64,000 nt of DNA from Botryotinia globosa (lineage: Eukaryota > Ascomycota > Leotiomycetes > Helotiales > Sclerotiniaceae), in the NCBI GenBank assembly GCA_014898425.1, contig RCSZ01000002.1:1488001-1552000 (forward strand), in the 5' to 3' direction. Under the pieces are notes generated by a model. The model ran no database searches and was not told the DNA's origin. It saw only the letters and a list, made by a program, of their open reading frames with translations. Positions 1 through 12,539 of the stretch are shown piece after piece. The position numbers were made by a program, and so were the translations under genes. Position 1 is the first letter of the stretch, and each line of letters opens with the position of its first letter.

Positions 1-3000
1 TGATATATCACCGGTTTGACTTATATACTTACTCATACTAGCCCTCGAATCTTGAATCTGGAGCCGAAATGGAAATGAAAAGGACAGCATCAATTCAAAG
101 CGAACTTGAAACCCCAATCCGTTTCTTCCTGAATCTCAATGAGAAGCTTGAAAGGATGGGTGAGAGACAGACAAGTCTAGAAACACAATCTGCATTTCAC
201 ACGAATGACGATTGACAGGGGGTATTTGTTGGTTTGAGAAGGATGCGGAAGACGTAGCATCCACGTATTCATAGGTCCTAGATGTCTATATTGTATTCTG
301 TCTAGAGAGCTAGCTACAGAAAAAATAGTAGGCCTTACATGGGCACTACTGAAAGAGCTAGTCTCTTTTGCATTCGCCTAAAGCTTGATGTAGTGGCCAT
401 TTAATTGAAGTCATTTACCTACGTTCATACGGCATTAAAACATTCGAGTAGTGGCAGAACTTGAATTACCATATCGTATAGTATCGTATCGTATTGGAGA
501 TGGGATCAATTCTACGGTCTTTAGCTTTTAGTTGTCGGTTATTGAGTCTCTTCTCTGGAGGCTTCATATTATAAGGTATGGAGTGTGTAAATAGAAACTA
601 TAGATGCACATCGTATCATATTTATAGAATTTGTTTTATCTTCCTCTGATGTTTTCATTCTTATATGTGTGTACGAATTAGGGACGACGAAGACAGTGAT
701 CGCGCTGTGGGCGAGGAAAAATTCGCCGTAGTTTTTTTTTGGATGGTGAAGGAAGGAGTTGAGTGGCTTTTAGAAGATGGCAAGGTAATATGGTGATGAT
801 GATGTTTTTGGGTAAGGTTTGTATTTGTATTTGTATTTAGATCTTGTGTTTATAGATATACGAGGATAAGTATAAGAATGATTTAGCCTGAGAGAAAAAT
901 TGAATTTGAGAGAATGATTGAGCTTAAAAGAATGATTAAATCTGAGAGACTAATCAATCCCAAGAGACTAATCAAACTTAATCGAATAACCACAAAAAAT
1001 TATTCCCAGGAGAATTCAAAAGCGAGCCAGAAAGCCAAGAGATCCATCTCAATACCTACCCACGTAAGAGTTTTTCCACCCTCCTTCTAAATTACAACAG
1101 AGCTATACGGACAGAGATATCGATATACGAGAGATATCTGAAGTTTCGACTTTCTACCCGTGGGGTATTGAGATCGAGCAAACTAAAGGTATGGATATCG
1201 TACAGCAGAAGTTTGAAGTAACTTTGTATATTCATGTCTTTGCTATCCCGAATCATGGCGATGCTGATCTTATAAAGGGATACAATAAAAGTTGTGTAAT
1301 ATAGATCGGTATGTAGAATGTTGTTAAGCCAATAATGAACGAATAATATGGAATTGTGATGACAACTGAGAGTAGATGGAGTTGGGTTTGGGAAATCGTG
1401 GACGATGGTTGGAGATTGGATATCATGGCTCAATATGATTGCGTGTAGTGCGTAATACTAGATACCTACCTATGTAATATATTCATTATCGAATACTTCA
1501 GTCGAATGAAAAGACTATTTACAGACCCTGAAAATTCAAATCTTCAACCGAGAGGAGGTTTATTATATCTGATATTCTTTGATTTCCCACCTCGAGGTTC
1601 TGAAGGCGGTCTAAGATGTATGATTTGGGTAGCATGAGAACCTACTACGTCGCTAGACGAGAATTCTAGAGAGGATGATGTCTTAGGAGTATGAGAGATC
1701 AATGTTATGGCATGATGGATGATTGAGAATCTCATATGGTGATATCTCCTTTGAAGTATCATAACTGCTATGATGAAAACGACGATGAGGAGGAGGAGAT
1801 TCTTTCTTCTCTTTCTTCTACTCGTCAAAGAGGTCTCCAATTTCTTTTGACGGAGAGGAGAATGGCATAGCTAGGAGGAACTTCACTCCCACTATACCAC
1901 TCTTATATCATCTAGATAAGTCGATGGCTTGCAGTTCGTGGCCTAGATCTTTGGGACAAATATATCGACCAATGATCAATCCTGCGATTCTTTTTCGTTC
2001 AGTTGTCATGTTAGTATAAACATACAAAAACATTCCTACAATTCCCGCATTCCCTATTCCATCCATCACTATTACCCTCACCCTTGTCCCTCAAAAATCA
2101 AAATACAAAAAATAAAAAAAATTCCCTTTCGCGAACAACAAATCCCAAAGGAGCACCGGAGCCAAACGCGCCCACCAAACCCATGAACCTTCCAACATCC
2201 AACCCCAACCCAAATCCCCGATGCGGCACGGACGGATTTACGAATACATTATTCCTTCCATCCTCCCTTCCATCAATTCCCAGGTATTCCCCACTCCAAA
2301 AAAAATCCCATAGCAAAGGATTCACACTTACGAATTAAATCCGACCGACACGTGGAAACCCCTCCATCATCCGATTCCGATCCGAACATTCTTGCGGATT
2401 TTCGGATTTTACTTTGGACTTCCTCAGAAGAGTGGAGAAGGAGGGGCGTGGATGCATGGAAAGAAAGAGCAGAAACGTCGAAGGAAAAATTGGAGATTCG
2501 GATGCATGCATGCAACCTGCAACCTGCAACTTGCAACTTGTAGGAGATGTGGAGAGAAAGTGTGAGGTCGGGTGTTGTAGGAATGGTTGTGATGTGATGT
2601 GCTATAAGATATGATACTATGAAGTGAAATGAAATGCGATAAGTCTGTAATGATGCGGACCGAGAAGAGTACTCCGTAGTCTGTCTTGCGAGACGAAGGG
2701 GATGGATGGATGTGGTTTTCTAGAAAGAAGAATAAAAATAAACACGCAAGTGCAAATAGATGAGGGATTTGTAAATTCTTTTGAATATTTTTAATTCCTC
2801 TTCCTCTCTCTTTCCATCGCTTTCCATCTCTTCCTATCTCTTCCTATCTCTTCCTATCTCTTCCCATCCCTCAACTTCAAGGACCAGGACTAGGATTCCA
2901 AAAAGAAGGGTCGAGTTAACAGTAACTACCGGACCCGTTGAAAGTTTCTTTCTCTCTCTCTACAGCTTGAACATGAATATGAAATGTGAAATTTGTCTGT

Positions 3001-3263
3001 ATTGGATGGACAGTGGACACCCTGTTTTTATATAAAGAACAAGAGGGTTAAGAAGGCTGTACTATTGATAACCCAAGGCTTGAGAAAGAAGAATCATACC
3101 GTACCGTGTGACCGGTCACCGGATCATAAGGACTACGATATTAGATAATACGAAGGAGGGAGATTATCGGGATGGCTTATGGCTTTTATACTCGTGTTGA
3201 TAAAGTGCCGAATCGGGTTGCTTGGGTTGGGGTCGATGGATGGATAGACTGTGTGCTCGCGTT

Positions 3264-3330
<67 letters not shown>

Positions 3331-3337
3331 GTATATG
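3264..3337. repeat. (ATGTAT)n microsatellite
   Basis: About eleven nearly perfect ATGTAT hexamers in a row. The ORFs that cross it on both strands encode only Met-Tyr or His-Ile dipeptide runs and are not genes. Confidence 0.95.
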
Positions 3338-3643
3338 AATACCGATATCGTTCTATCTTGCGCCAAGAAGAAACCAAAAGTAGATATGGCATTCCCATTT
3401 CAGTAGGGACGAAAATAGGAGAAAAGTCTTATGATAAATACACCTTTTGAAGTCACACCAGCTGAGCATACAAGGTTAGATTATCCGTGGAAAAGATACA
3501 CGTTAGCATTTGATGTAAGACTTACCTATCGTCGAGTACAGACTGGACAGCATCATCCCCAGACCGGTGGACCAAACATGTGACTTACATATGCATGTCC
3601 AATGTCCATGACCAGAGAACTAACTACCTTTGAAGTAACAACA

Positions 3644-3682
3644 ACTACCTACCTACCTACCTACCTACCTACCTACCTACCT
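3644..3682. repeat. (CTAC)n microsatellite
   Basis: Roughly ten CTAC units, ending in CTAGGTAG where the complementary strand repeat begins. The same CCTA/TAGG motif recurs at 6125, 7500 and 14805. Confidence 0.9.
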
Positions 3683-3768
3683 AGGTAGAAGAAGTAAGTC
3701 TCTCCAACAAACTTTACAAACTTTACAACCCAATCACACATCCCGCAATCCAATTGGAAAAGCTCTAA

Positions 3769-3808
3769 TAAAACAAAACAAAACAAAACAAAACAAAACA
3801 AAACAAAC
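3769..3808. repeat. (AAAAC)n microsatellite
   Basis: About eight AAAAC pentamers with no interruption. Confidence 0.9.
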
Positions 3809-6124
3809 CCCATATATTTCCTCTCCATCAAAACCAAAACCAAAACCCACTCCAATTCCAATTCCTCTCGGTCCGAACAAAATTCCGTAGACCCGGTCGA
3901 TCTCTCGTACTCGCAGCAGCGCCGGCACAAGAAGAAACTTTCGCCAAGAAAAGACCGACGAGAAATGTGAAAACCCATGGAGAAATACAGTATTGACAAG
4001 CCGATCAATCATTAAAAGATGTGTCAAAATACGGATAGGATACTCTCGGGCCTGAAACCTTGAAAATATATCACGAGAGTTCATCCGATTAGATAAATCA
4101 CATTTCTTTCATTTCTGTCTTCTTGGGGTAGAGAAACGTAGATACAGTACGGTTATACGAACCGACATATCATAACGGTATCCGAGAATCAAATCCATAA
4201 ATATGGGCAGTGAATTCTTGATACCGGTGGTACGGAGGGATCCAAGCGTTATTCTCATTATTAACCTTGCTTCTCGAGAACTACACCTACAAGGCTACAA
4301 CATACTTTCCTTCACATTTGAATACTCGTATAAGCGCCCTTGTTACGAGAGCGAGAAGCGAACCGTAATTGGATGTGATACGAAAAGATAGACAGCTGGA
4401 GATTTATGAGCATCCCAGAAAGGATTAGTTCAGGTACATAACTTCTCACTGGTATAATTCTCATGTCTGACGTATGATGGAATCCATGGTAAGGCTGAGG
4501 GAGGCTTGTGCGAGATGAAACGGAGACGGAGAGAGAGAGAAGTGCTAGCGAGAGGTGAGATGGCGAGGGGCTGAGTGAGTTGGGTTTGCTCAATGAGGTA
4601 ATTGGGTGCGCTGTGGCTTCGCTGGAGGGTTGGGATGGATTAGAGGCAGTTGAAATGAACCGAGATGGATGAAACAGGTATGATAGATCCATCCCATGCG
4701 ATAGACCACGAGGACGCAAGGGGTGAAGGGGGAGGGGTACTTACTCCTGGGTTCGGTAGCGAGGTACGAACTGGAGTAGGTTGTTGGGGATACCTAGGTA
4801 AGGCTAAACAATGAGATGCATCATGCTTCTCAAAGACGTGTTCATGTAAGACAGCTATGAATCATACTTTATCCCCCATACCAATCGACTTGTGAACGCG
4901 GAAAGGATCCATGCAGTAGAATAGCTAGCTAGTAGGGAGATAAGGAGCTTCATGATTTCCAACTTCATCCATGACAAAGAAAGACGTTTGTTCACCACGA
5001 AAAATGCCATTACCAATCCCATAAAAGATTCCACATTCATGAATCATCATTCCTGAACCCCTCGTGTTCCAACCAATCACCTCATCTCATCTATCTCCGT
5101 CGAGTCACCCAAAATCTCCGCTGATAAATGCGGCCGTATAAATCATCCTTTCTGACATAATGATCGACGCAGGTACGCCAATCGCAATGCGACTCGCGAG
5201 GGATGGAATTAAGGTTAACGGAGCTTTGGTAAAGGCCGTGTCGGGATTCGGGAAGAGAGGAATTCAAGAAATACGCCCGCTTGGCACTGGGAGAAGACTC
5301 ATAAATCATAATGAGAGTGATACCTGGGATGAATCATGAATCATGGATCATGAAGCATGAATCATGATAGAGTAGGTCCCCGGGGTGATGATAAAGGCTT
5401 GGCTGAATAATCGAATCAAGGGTTCGAAATGCTGGGGAATGGGAATTATAATGAGAACCCGAGTCACATTACCGATAATGAGTCTTTGTGTATCGGACGT
5501 ACATCGCACCAGAGTCAGTCCAGCGAGGGAAGAGAGAAGAGAGAAGAGAGAAGAGAGAAGAAGAAGTTGATAAAAATCGGCCGAATTGTCTTGTATATCC
5601 GTAATAGGTTTGATACTGGAAGATTTCTACATTTCTATGACTGTTCGGCGGTCAATAGAAGAGATTGGAATGATGTTCATGCGTATCGTAAGTATACTTT
5701 ACTGTATAGTGTACGAACGAGTATTAGATCCTCTTTTTTCTCTTCTTCTTTTTTTTTGCTCTCGGAGAATAAAAGTTGAAGTTTTATGGGGCCGACCCGA
5801 CCGGTGATGGTGAAAAGTTGAAGATATCGTGATGAAATTTCAAGGGAACAAAGTAGGTATGGGATGTACGGAGTGATCAACTACCCAATGTGAACTATGT
5901 AGTATGTAATAAGTCTTACATAATCTAGCGCGTGAAGAAAAGAAAGAAGGAGGAAAAATAAAGAGAAGAAAAAAAGTTTATCAAGGTGGAGCTTCTGTTA
6001 GGCTGGTGATTAACATCAAGGTTTCGGGCGGATGTTGTTGATACATACTAGAGACGAGAGTCTAGGTGGGATTTCCATATGCACCGCATTATCCGCCCAT
6101 GTGACTTACATGAGAGCATACCTA

Positions 6125-6166
6125 GTAGGTAGGTACTAGGTAGGTAGGTACTAGGTAGGTAGGTAT
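6125..6166. repeat. Tandem TAGGTAGGTAC repeat
   Basis: The 11-mer TAGGTAGGTAC is repeated a little more than three times. Confidence 0.85.
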
Positions 6167-6263
6167 GGATCAATTCATGGCCCCAGCTATTCGTGTCGTT
6201 TCGTATAATTATATTGTATGCATACCGTTTTTCTGTACCTATATGGATTGAGTCGCAAGGGAT

Positions 6264-6307
6264 GTTTTCAGTTTTCAGTTTTCAGTTTTCAGTTTTCAGT
6301 TTTCAGT
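6264..6307. repeat. (GTTTTCA)6 heptamer repeat
   Basis: Six copies of the heptamer GTTTTCA in perfect tandem order. Confidence 0.9.
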
Positions 6308-7271
6308 CGATGACTACGCATGCATCTATGTACTACTCTGGAGTCTGTATGTACGAAGCTGTGTGGGTGGGCAGTGGGCACTGGGCATGGGCAGGGAAAC
6401 TCGGTGTCTGTCGGTGAACCACGGTCCAACTCCCTACTCGAGTACCATCCCCAAGAGAGGATCCGACAATGCGAGTACACCTGGATGGGCCACGGGGAAG
6501 AGCGCATCCAAGATGTCCAAGATGTCCAAGATATCCAAGCCTTGTGCAGTGGTGAGGTGCAGCTGTGGTGCAGAAAGGCGGAGATCTGGGAGCTGTGATG
6601 GGATTTGAGAATTTGAGAATTTGTGGGCTGCCTGATGAACGATGGATGGATGGATGGATGGATGGATGGATGGTTGGGGTTTACGTGTGTGTGTTTTATT
6701 ATTATTATTTTCATGACTATATATTCTTTTTTAATTGCTTATCCATTATATTCTTTCATTGCTGCATATATGTGTGTACCTATGTAGATGTAGATGTAGA
6801 TGTCATGATTTATATAGAGAGCGTACTATCTATCCATAGGTATGGACGGGCAGCCAGCTAATAAAATGATGGAGGCTCGGATTCGCATTCGTGGCAGTCT
6901 CGTGAGTCGTTGGACACGTTTGGGGAGAAATTGGTTGAGGGTGGGATCAGACCAACGGATTATGGGGCATTTGGGGTTGATACATGATAGATACAAGTAT
7001 ATGTGTTCTGGACACCGGGTAGGGAAATGGATGGGCAATGATTAAGGTTTCTCTGGTCGTGGATAGGAGATGTCACGCGCAAGACATGTAACCCGAGATG
7101 ACAGTAGACAAAGGGAAGGAAAGAAGAATGAAGATATGATGACTTCCATGGAGCCAAGGAGTGGATGAGAGGGGAGTTTGTCATCAGGAAGGAGATGTGT
7201 TGGAATTCATCAGATTAGATAGTTGCCTACTCAAAGTGTGTGTGTCTTGGAAATAAGATTCGGAGTTGTTG

Positions 7272-7323
<52 letters not shown>

Positions 7324-7334
7324 TATCTATCTAT
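7272..7334. repeat. (AATC)n followed by (TATC)n
   Basis: About thirteen AATC units run directly into three TATC units. Confidence 0.9.
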
Positions 7335-7773
7335 AATAATAAGTCTGGACACGGGAGTTGAGTTGCCCCATTCAGTCAAACCGGACCTATGACTGATTTC
7401 CTCTTTCGTCTGTCGGGTGAATGAAATTGAATTGAATTTCCTTTATGCTGAGATGACTGTTTTGGCTTTCTAAGCAATCAATCAAACCCACCACCCTCTT
7501 TGAAACCCATACCTACCTACCTACCTACTCCGTACTTTGTCCAAACTTAAACCAAACTGATTATGTAACAACCCCAGCCCAAATCATCTTGTTAATTCCG
7601 TTCCATCCATCGGGCTGAAGATCATACCGCTGCGGACTTTACAAGTTATACGCATACGAAAAAAGTACAAAGACCACCTGGGTAGGTAATCAACGAAGAA
7701 AGAAAGGCTGCGAAAGTATTACCCGGATGAGATTAGTCTCGAGTCTCTCGCACGTAGCACTGACTAGCGCATG

Positions 7774-7806
7774 GGGCTAAAGGGTTAAAGGGTTAAAGGG
7801 TTAAAG
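7774..7806. repeat. (GGGTTAAA)n short tandem repeat
   Basis: Three to four copies of GGGTTAAA. It looks faintly telomere-like, but the unit is not TTAGGG and the run is short. Confidence 0.75.
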
Positions 7807-8020
7807 AGTTTAATGGTGATGACCCATCCAGAAAATCCCACAACTCCGTTTTGTCCGGATCGCGGTCTTATGAATCAATTGAGGTGTTGTGCTTGACCTT
7901 AACGTGCTTAATGGGGTTCATGGCCATTTACGACCATTTTCAAAAAGATACAAAGACTGTCCGAGTTCCTCCTCATGATCATTTATAATCCCTCTACATC
8001 ATCCTCATCAATCATACACA

Positions 8021-8078
8021 AGTCAAGTCAAGTCAACTCAACTCAACTCAAGTCAACTCAAGTCAACTCAAGTCAACT
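8021..8078. repeat. Pentamer CAAGT/CAACT tandem tract upstream of the 8282 ORF
   Basis: About eleven pentamers alternating between the forms CAAGT and CAACT. The tract ends some 200 bp before the start codon at 8282, so it probably lies in the 5' leader or core promoter of that gene. Confidence 0.8.
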
Positions 8079-8281
8079 CTATCTTTGAATAACACAACAG
8101 ACTTCTTTAAGAACACTTCCTTCAATCTCCAATCTCCAATCTCCAATCTCAAAGTGTTACCATCATATCCCGGCTATCACTTATCAACATTCACCCTCGG
8201 CTTTTCGTCTAAAAAAAAAATACCAAGCGTTGTCTTGAGTCATTCAATATCTTGCAGCATTGCAGCATAATTTAATACAAA

Positions 8282-9115
8282 ATGTCAAACATTTCCAGAA
8301 ATCCCCTCTCCTCCTCCCAAACACCTCAATCACAATCACCATCATCACCATTGAAGAGAAAGAAGATGTCGATTACTCAAACTTATTACCTTGCTCACAC
8401 TGCTCGAGGAAAGCTTTCCTTCGAAGCTTCCCGAGCAGATCACGACCTTCGTCTCCTTGTCGGACATGCAAACCTTCTCGATTCATTAATGCTTGAGCTT
8501 GCCGAAGCTGAGCAAGAGCAAGAAAGCTGGTTCAACCAATCCGTCCGAAAGGCTACCAAGCAAGAAGAACCAAGACACATTCAATGGGCCGATACCGTGG
8601 TCGAAGAAGTTGTCGAGGAAGAAGAAGAAGATTGGGAAACGTCCGACCTCGATAATGACGACTCCTCAGATTCAGACAGCGATTTCGATTCAGATGAAGA
8701 ATTGGAAGACCCTACCATGACTTCATTGACCCGCGTCCACTCAAACAACATGCACACACCAATCACTGTCTCGTCCAGAGAAATCGAGGAAGATGAAGAG
8801 CGCTTGGAAGATGATGGTGAGGAAGATTACTCAAGTCTTCAACTTCACCTCACCAAATCACATCACGCTGCATCATCTCCACCAGAACTTGACCACGATT
8901 CGGATTCTTCAGAAGATGAATCAATGCCACCCTCTCCCCCATCTGATACCATGCCAACTTTCTCGGAAAAACAGCAAATCGCTACAACATCCTATTACAG
9001 CAAGTCCACTCCCTCATCGATACCACAATCCGAACAACAAACATTCTTCGACGAAGGTTTCTATTTACCTCCTCGACAATCCCCGGGGTTGATAAGTGCT
9101 ATTAGCGTCTATTAG
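8282..9115 (+). CDS. Conserved-looking acidic low-complexity protein, function unknown
   Basis: Single-exon ORF of 277 residues starting in the context CAAAATGTC. Residues 1-28 are Ser/Pro/Gln-rich and end in a basic patch (LKRKKMS). A second Met at residue 29 stands immediately before an ordered block, roughly residues 32-95, including TYYLAHTARGKLS and DHDLRLLVGHANLLDSLML, with Ala/Glu-rich helical character. From about residue 100 the chain becomes highly acidic (EEVVEEEEEDWE, then DSSDSDSDFDSDEE), followed by Ser/Pro-rich disordered sequence. No signal peptide or membrane segment is seen. I believe the N-terminal block is shared by many filamentous ascomycetes, but I cannot assign a function. 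The gene is isolated: more than 7 kb on each side lacks another gene. Translation could start at residue 29 instead. Confidence 0.85.
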   Translation: MSNISRNPLSSSQTPQSQSPSSPLKRKKMSITQTYYLAHTARGKLSFEASRADHDLRLLVGHANLLDSLMLELAEAEQEQESWFNQSVRKATKQEEPRHIQWADTVVEEVVEEEEEDWETSDLDNDDSSDSDSDFDSDEELEDPTMTSLTRVHSNNMHTPITVSSREIEEDEERLEDDGEEDYSSLQLHLTKSHHAASSPPELDHDSDSSEDESMPPSPPSDTMPTFSEKQQIATTSYYSKSTPSSIPQSEQQTFFDEGFYLPPRQSPGLISAISVY

Positions 9116-9839
9116 ACGTCTCAGCTTCTTGGGATTGTCTACGAGTTACGGATTGTATATTACAAACACATAATGGGAATAGGATTTGGGCGGAACATTT
9201 CGAGCGGGCATTTTGGAGTTTCTTGAGCATATCATGGGGGGTTTTCATGGGCACGATACAGAAAGGACCACGCGGTTACTTTTATTTATGATCGGATGGA
9301 GGAAGGAATAGGATATAGGATTTTGGAGAAACAGAATGGATATTCACACCACTCATGCGGGGACATTAGGAGTTGAAGGGAGAATTTCACATTCACATTT
9401 CAGATGTTTTGGAGACGGGATAATTTTTTTAAGTTATCGGGATTTGCGATAAGAGATGACGATCGGTGAAAGGAAGGATGGATGGATTAGATAACTCCCA
9501 ATTCTTATGATTTGGTTGAGCAATCAAAAGTTTAGTAGCATAGCAATAATCAATCAATATCACAATATCAAAAAAAACATACAAACAAATCCTTCTTCAT
9601 CTTCTTCTTCTTCTTCTTTCCAAAAAATGATGATAATTTATTGCATTTCATCAATTGTGAAGATGATATGACTGAATGAATGCCTTGCAAATGACTCATT
9701 TCTTCTACAACACATGCACTAACCAACCCCCCCAAAAACACGGCCTTGATTTTTTTTTCTTTCTTTCTCTCTTACATCCCGCAGATGGGATGGATGGGAT
9801 GGATTGGATTGGATTGTTGTCACAGCGATTGTTTTGTTG

Positions 9840-10052
9840 TCAACTCGGTAGGTGAGGTGGGTGGGTAGGTGGGTAGGTGGGTGAGTGGGATATGCAGGCA
9901 TGAATCATCCATCTGGTTTGGTTTGGTTGTGTATTTGGTTGTGTATGGTATGGTATGGTATGTTAGTCAGTGAGGTAGGATAGGGTAGGGTAGGGTAGGG
10001 TAGGTAGGATAGGGTAGGATAGGGTAGGATAGGACAAGGCAGGACAAGGCAG
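9840..10052. repeat. GGTAGG/GGATAG-type minisatellite tract
   Basis: Three consecutive imperfect arrays: GTGGGTAG units (9840-9893), GGTAT/TTGGT units, and GGGTAGGATA units (9972-10035), decaying into GGACAAGGCA. The strand is strongly G-biased. Confidence 0.8.
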
Positions 10053-10149
10053 CGCAGAACAAATTAAAGTTAGGATTCTCTGATTCTAGGGTTTGGGATT
10101 CTAGGGTTTAGGTTTTCCCTTTGTTTATTAAATTAGACTCTAGAGTACT

Positions 10150-10325
10150 GGATGGATGGATGGATGTGTGTGTATGTGTGTATGGATGGATGGATGGATG
10201 GATGGATCTGATTAGTGTACTTTGCTCGGTTAATTTGGGGGTTTGGTGTTGATGGGATGGGAGGGATGGATAATGAATGGGAATCACGGGATGGATGGAT
10301 GAATGGATGGATGGATGGATGATGA
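10150..10325. repeat. (GGAT)n interrupted tetranucleotide arrays
   Basis: Several GGAT blocks separated by short unique sequence; the same motif is seen at 6641-6675. Confidence 0.85.
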
Positions 10326-11349
10326 ATAATGAATCATGAGGGCGGAGTGAGCATGTGGTTTTCTTTCCGGGACGAGGTCGGAAACGGGAGTTGAGGTTTC
10401 CGTGATGTGTATGTATGTGTGTGTGTATATACTGTGTATCTTATTGTTGTGTGTAATTATATAAGAGGGTGCTCGTGATCTTGATGGTTATTTAATTTAA
10501 ATGGCATGAATGGGATGGGAGAGACAAATGTGATTGATTACTCGAGTACATATTGATGGGATCGGAGGAGGGGACTTTACAAAACTTATTCCAAATCGAT
10601 TGATACAAGAAAGATCTCAGGAGTTATTGATATCTATGTATTCCTAGATTCTCTCCGTATGTGTGTATGTGTGTATCATCATCATCATCATTAGTAAGTA
10701 CCTACCTAGATATCTAGGTATCCTATTATTAATAAACAATAAACAATGAATACCTAATGACCGGAGTCTTTCTTCCATCTTCCATCTTTCATCTGCCATC
10801 TTTCGGAATCGTATAGTATAGTATTTTATCAAGCATGTAGAATATGCGGTAGACCATGGTAGAAGACATGATAGATTTAGCCAGCTCCCCTCTCTTCTCC
10901 GCAATTCGCAATTCGCAAGCATTCGGATCATTAGGAACAATGCAATATAATCCAATATAATGCAATATAATCCAATCCAAGATAATATCACATGATGGAT
11001 AAACAGACCAGGACTATACGATACGATACGGTATATACGGTATACACGATAGGCACGGTACTACATGGAATATCTATCTACCGGGCTCTACCCCAACCTG
11101 CGAATCCGGAGTCGTGTGCGCTCTTCCCGCGGATAATCAATTCCTCGAATGGACAAGATTTTCTTGAGGGGAATGGGAATCATGGGATCTGTTGAATGGA
11201 GATGAGATGAGATGAGATGGGATAGACATAGATGGACATAGATGGATGGGTGGGAATGAATTGAGAGGCGGGGCTATTGGCGATTGGCGATGGGTGATGG
11301 TTTTTGATGGATTTTACTTTTGCATGTCTGGAATTGTATGTGAGGGGTT

Positions 11350-11435
11350 GGGAGATGGAGATGGAGATGGGGATGGAGATGGAGATGGAGATGGAGATGA
11401 AGATGGAGATGGAGATGGAGATGAAGATGGAGATA
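11350..11435. repeat. (GGAGAT)n hexamer repeat
   Basis: About fourteen GGAGAT-type hexamers with a few GGGGAT and GAAGAT variants. It is a multiple of three, so all frames stay open across it; those frames encode only Asp-Gly, Glu-Met or His-Leu repeats. Confidence 0.9.
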
Positions 11436-12024
11436 TCTAAAATAGGAAGAGATTATTATTTTGTTCATTTATTTATTCATTCATTCATTGGTTTGTATTT
11501 CATAGAGATAGATGTACATTGTGTAAATATCACATCGTCACATGATCCGGATAACCATATCAGGTATACTCCATTCGAGCAACTCGATACCTCATATACA
11601 CTGGACGTAAAATTCACATCACAACTTATTCGAGAAGAACAAAAAAACACGTCGAGGGAACATGGCAATATGCGCACGCAAGCCAAAATGGTAATCGGTC
11701 AAGCTTAACTGCAACAAAGCACATCTGCTGCTGTCCTTGGTGCATGATCGATGGATACTCCGTAGGTAGATGGAATCAGATAAATTGCAGAGTCCATGTG
11801 TTGGCCAACACGTGCATGCGCATTACATTGTCGTACTTGGTGTATGTAATCCCGACAACTAATATTCATCTCCACGTACCGGTGAACGGGAGACGGGAGG
11901 GAATGTTGTTAGTGAGCAGTAGGTTCAAACACACCGTATATTCAACGTGCCTATATCGTCTGAATATCGCCTATATGTTCGCTTTCATGTGGGTAGATGG
12001 AGTGAGTGGGTGTATGTATGTACA

Positions 12025-12046
12025 ATGTACAATGTACATTGTACAT
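12025..12046. repeat. Perfect 22-bp palindrome
   Basis: The 18-bp core GTACAATGTACATTGTAC is its own reverse complement and the symmetry extends two bases on each side. It sits in a run of ACAATGT repeats, so it may simply be a by-product of microsatellite inversion. Confidence 0.85.
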
Positions 12047-12481
12047 ACAAAGTACACACATACATACCTAGGCAAAAGACGATGCTCGCAGGTCGGTCGA
12101 TACGGTGAGAGGGGCACGGAGTTGGAGGGGTTGGTTGGTTACAAGTTACAACTTACAACTTACAAGTGTGTAGGTGGGGTGGGGTGACTTGGAAAGCTTT
12201 ATTATAATTGGAGGCATCCATGCGCCTGTGTGTGGCTTGTAGTCGGTGAGGAATGGGGGGGTGCAATCATGCTTTTATTGGCTCGAGGCCATACATATTA
12301 CACACACTCATACGAAGTACTCATATACACACCGCACGGTGAGGAGGGTGGATGGTGGTTGGGGATCTGAGAAGTTGGTGATGGAGGAGCGGGTGGATAT
12401 TTGCAATTGAATTGGGATATCTTTCATGTGTCTGTGGGAGGGGGGTGAATGCAAACGCAGGAGGGTAAAAGCTTTGGTCGT

Positions 12482-12539
12482 GTGTTGTTGTTGTTGTTGT
12501 GGTTGTGGTTGTTGTTGTCGTCGTCGTCGTCGTCGTCGT
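12482..12539. repeat. (TTG)n-(TCG)n trinucleotide tract
   Basis: TTG/GTT units with a few GTG substitutions turn abruptly into about seven TCG units. Confidence 0.85.

Larger units (their letters stand above)
1..8281. other. Long gene-free, microsatellite-rich intergenic region
   Basis: No ORF here has recognisable domains, a credible splice partner or sustained complexity. The open frames are short and mostly read through simple repeats. Base composition is ordinary rather than AT-rich, so this is not a RIP-damaged transposon block. Many tetra- to nonanucleotide tracts are scattered through it; the longest are listed separately. The last 300 bp before the ORF at 8282 is rich in CTCAA/GTCAA pentamers and pyrimidines, which fits a promoter and 5' leader of that gene. 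Non-coding RNAs cannot be excluded. Confidence 0.6.

Noticed and set aside
1544..1840. 98-codon minus-strand frame with a basic-then-hydrophobic N-terminus (RRKRRKNLLLLIVVFIIAVM)
   Set aside because: It looks like a small membrane protein, but there is no further support: no domain, no splice partner, and it lies in repeat-rich non-coding DNA.
3133..3450. Overlapping frames encoding His-Ile, Tyr-Ile and Met-Tyr repeats
   Set aside because: Pure translations of the ATGTAT microsatellite on both strands.
7774..7806. Interstitial telomere-like sequence
   Set aside because: The unit is GGGTTAAA, only three to four copies; it does not match the TTAGGG telomere repeat.
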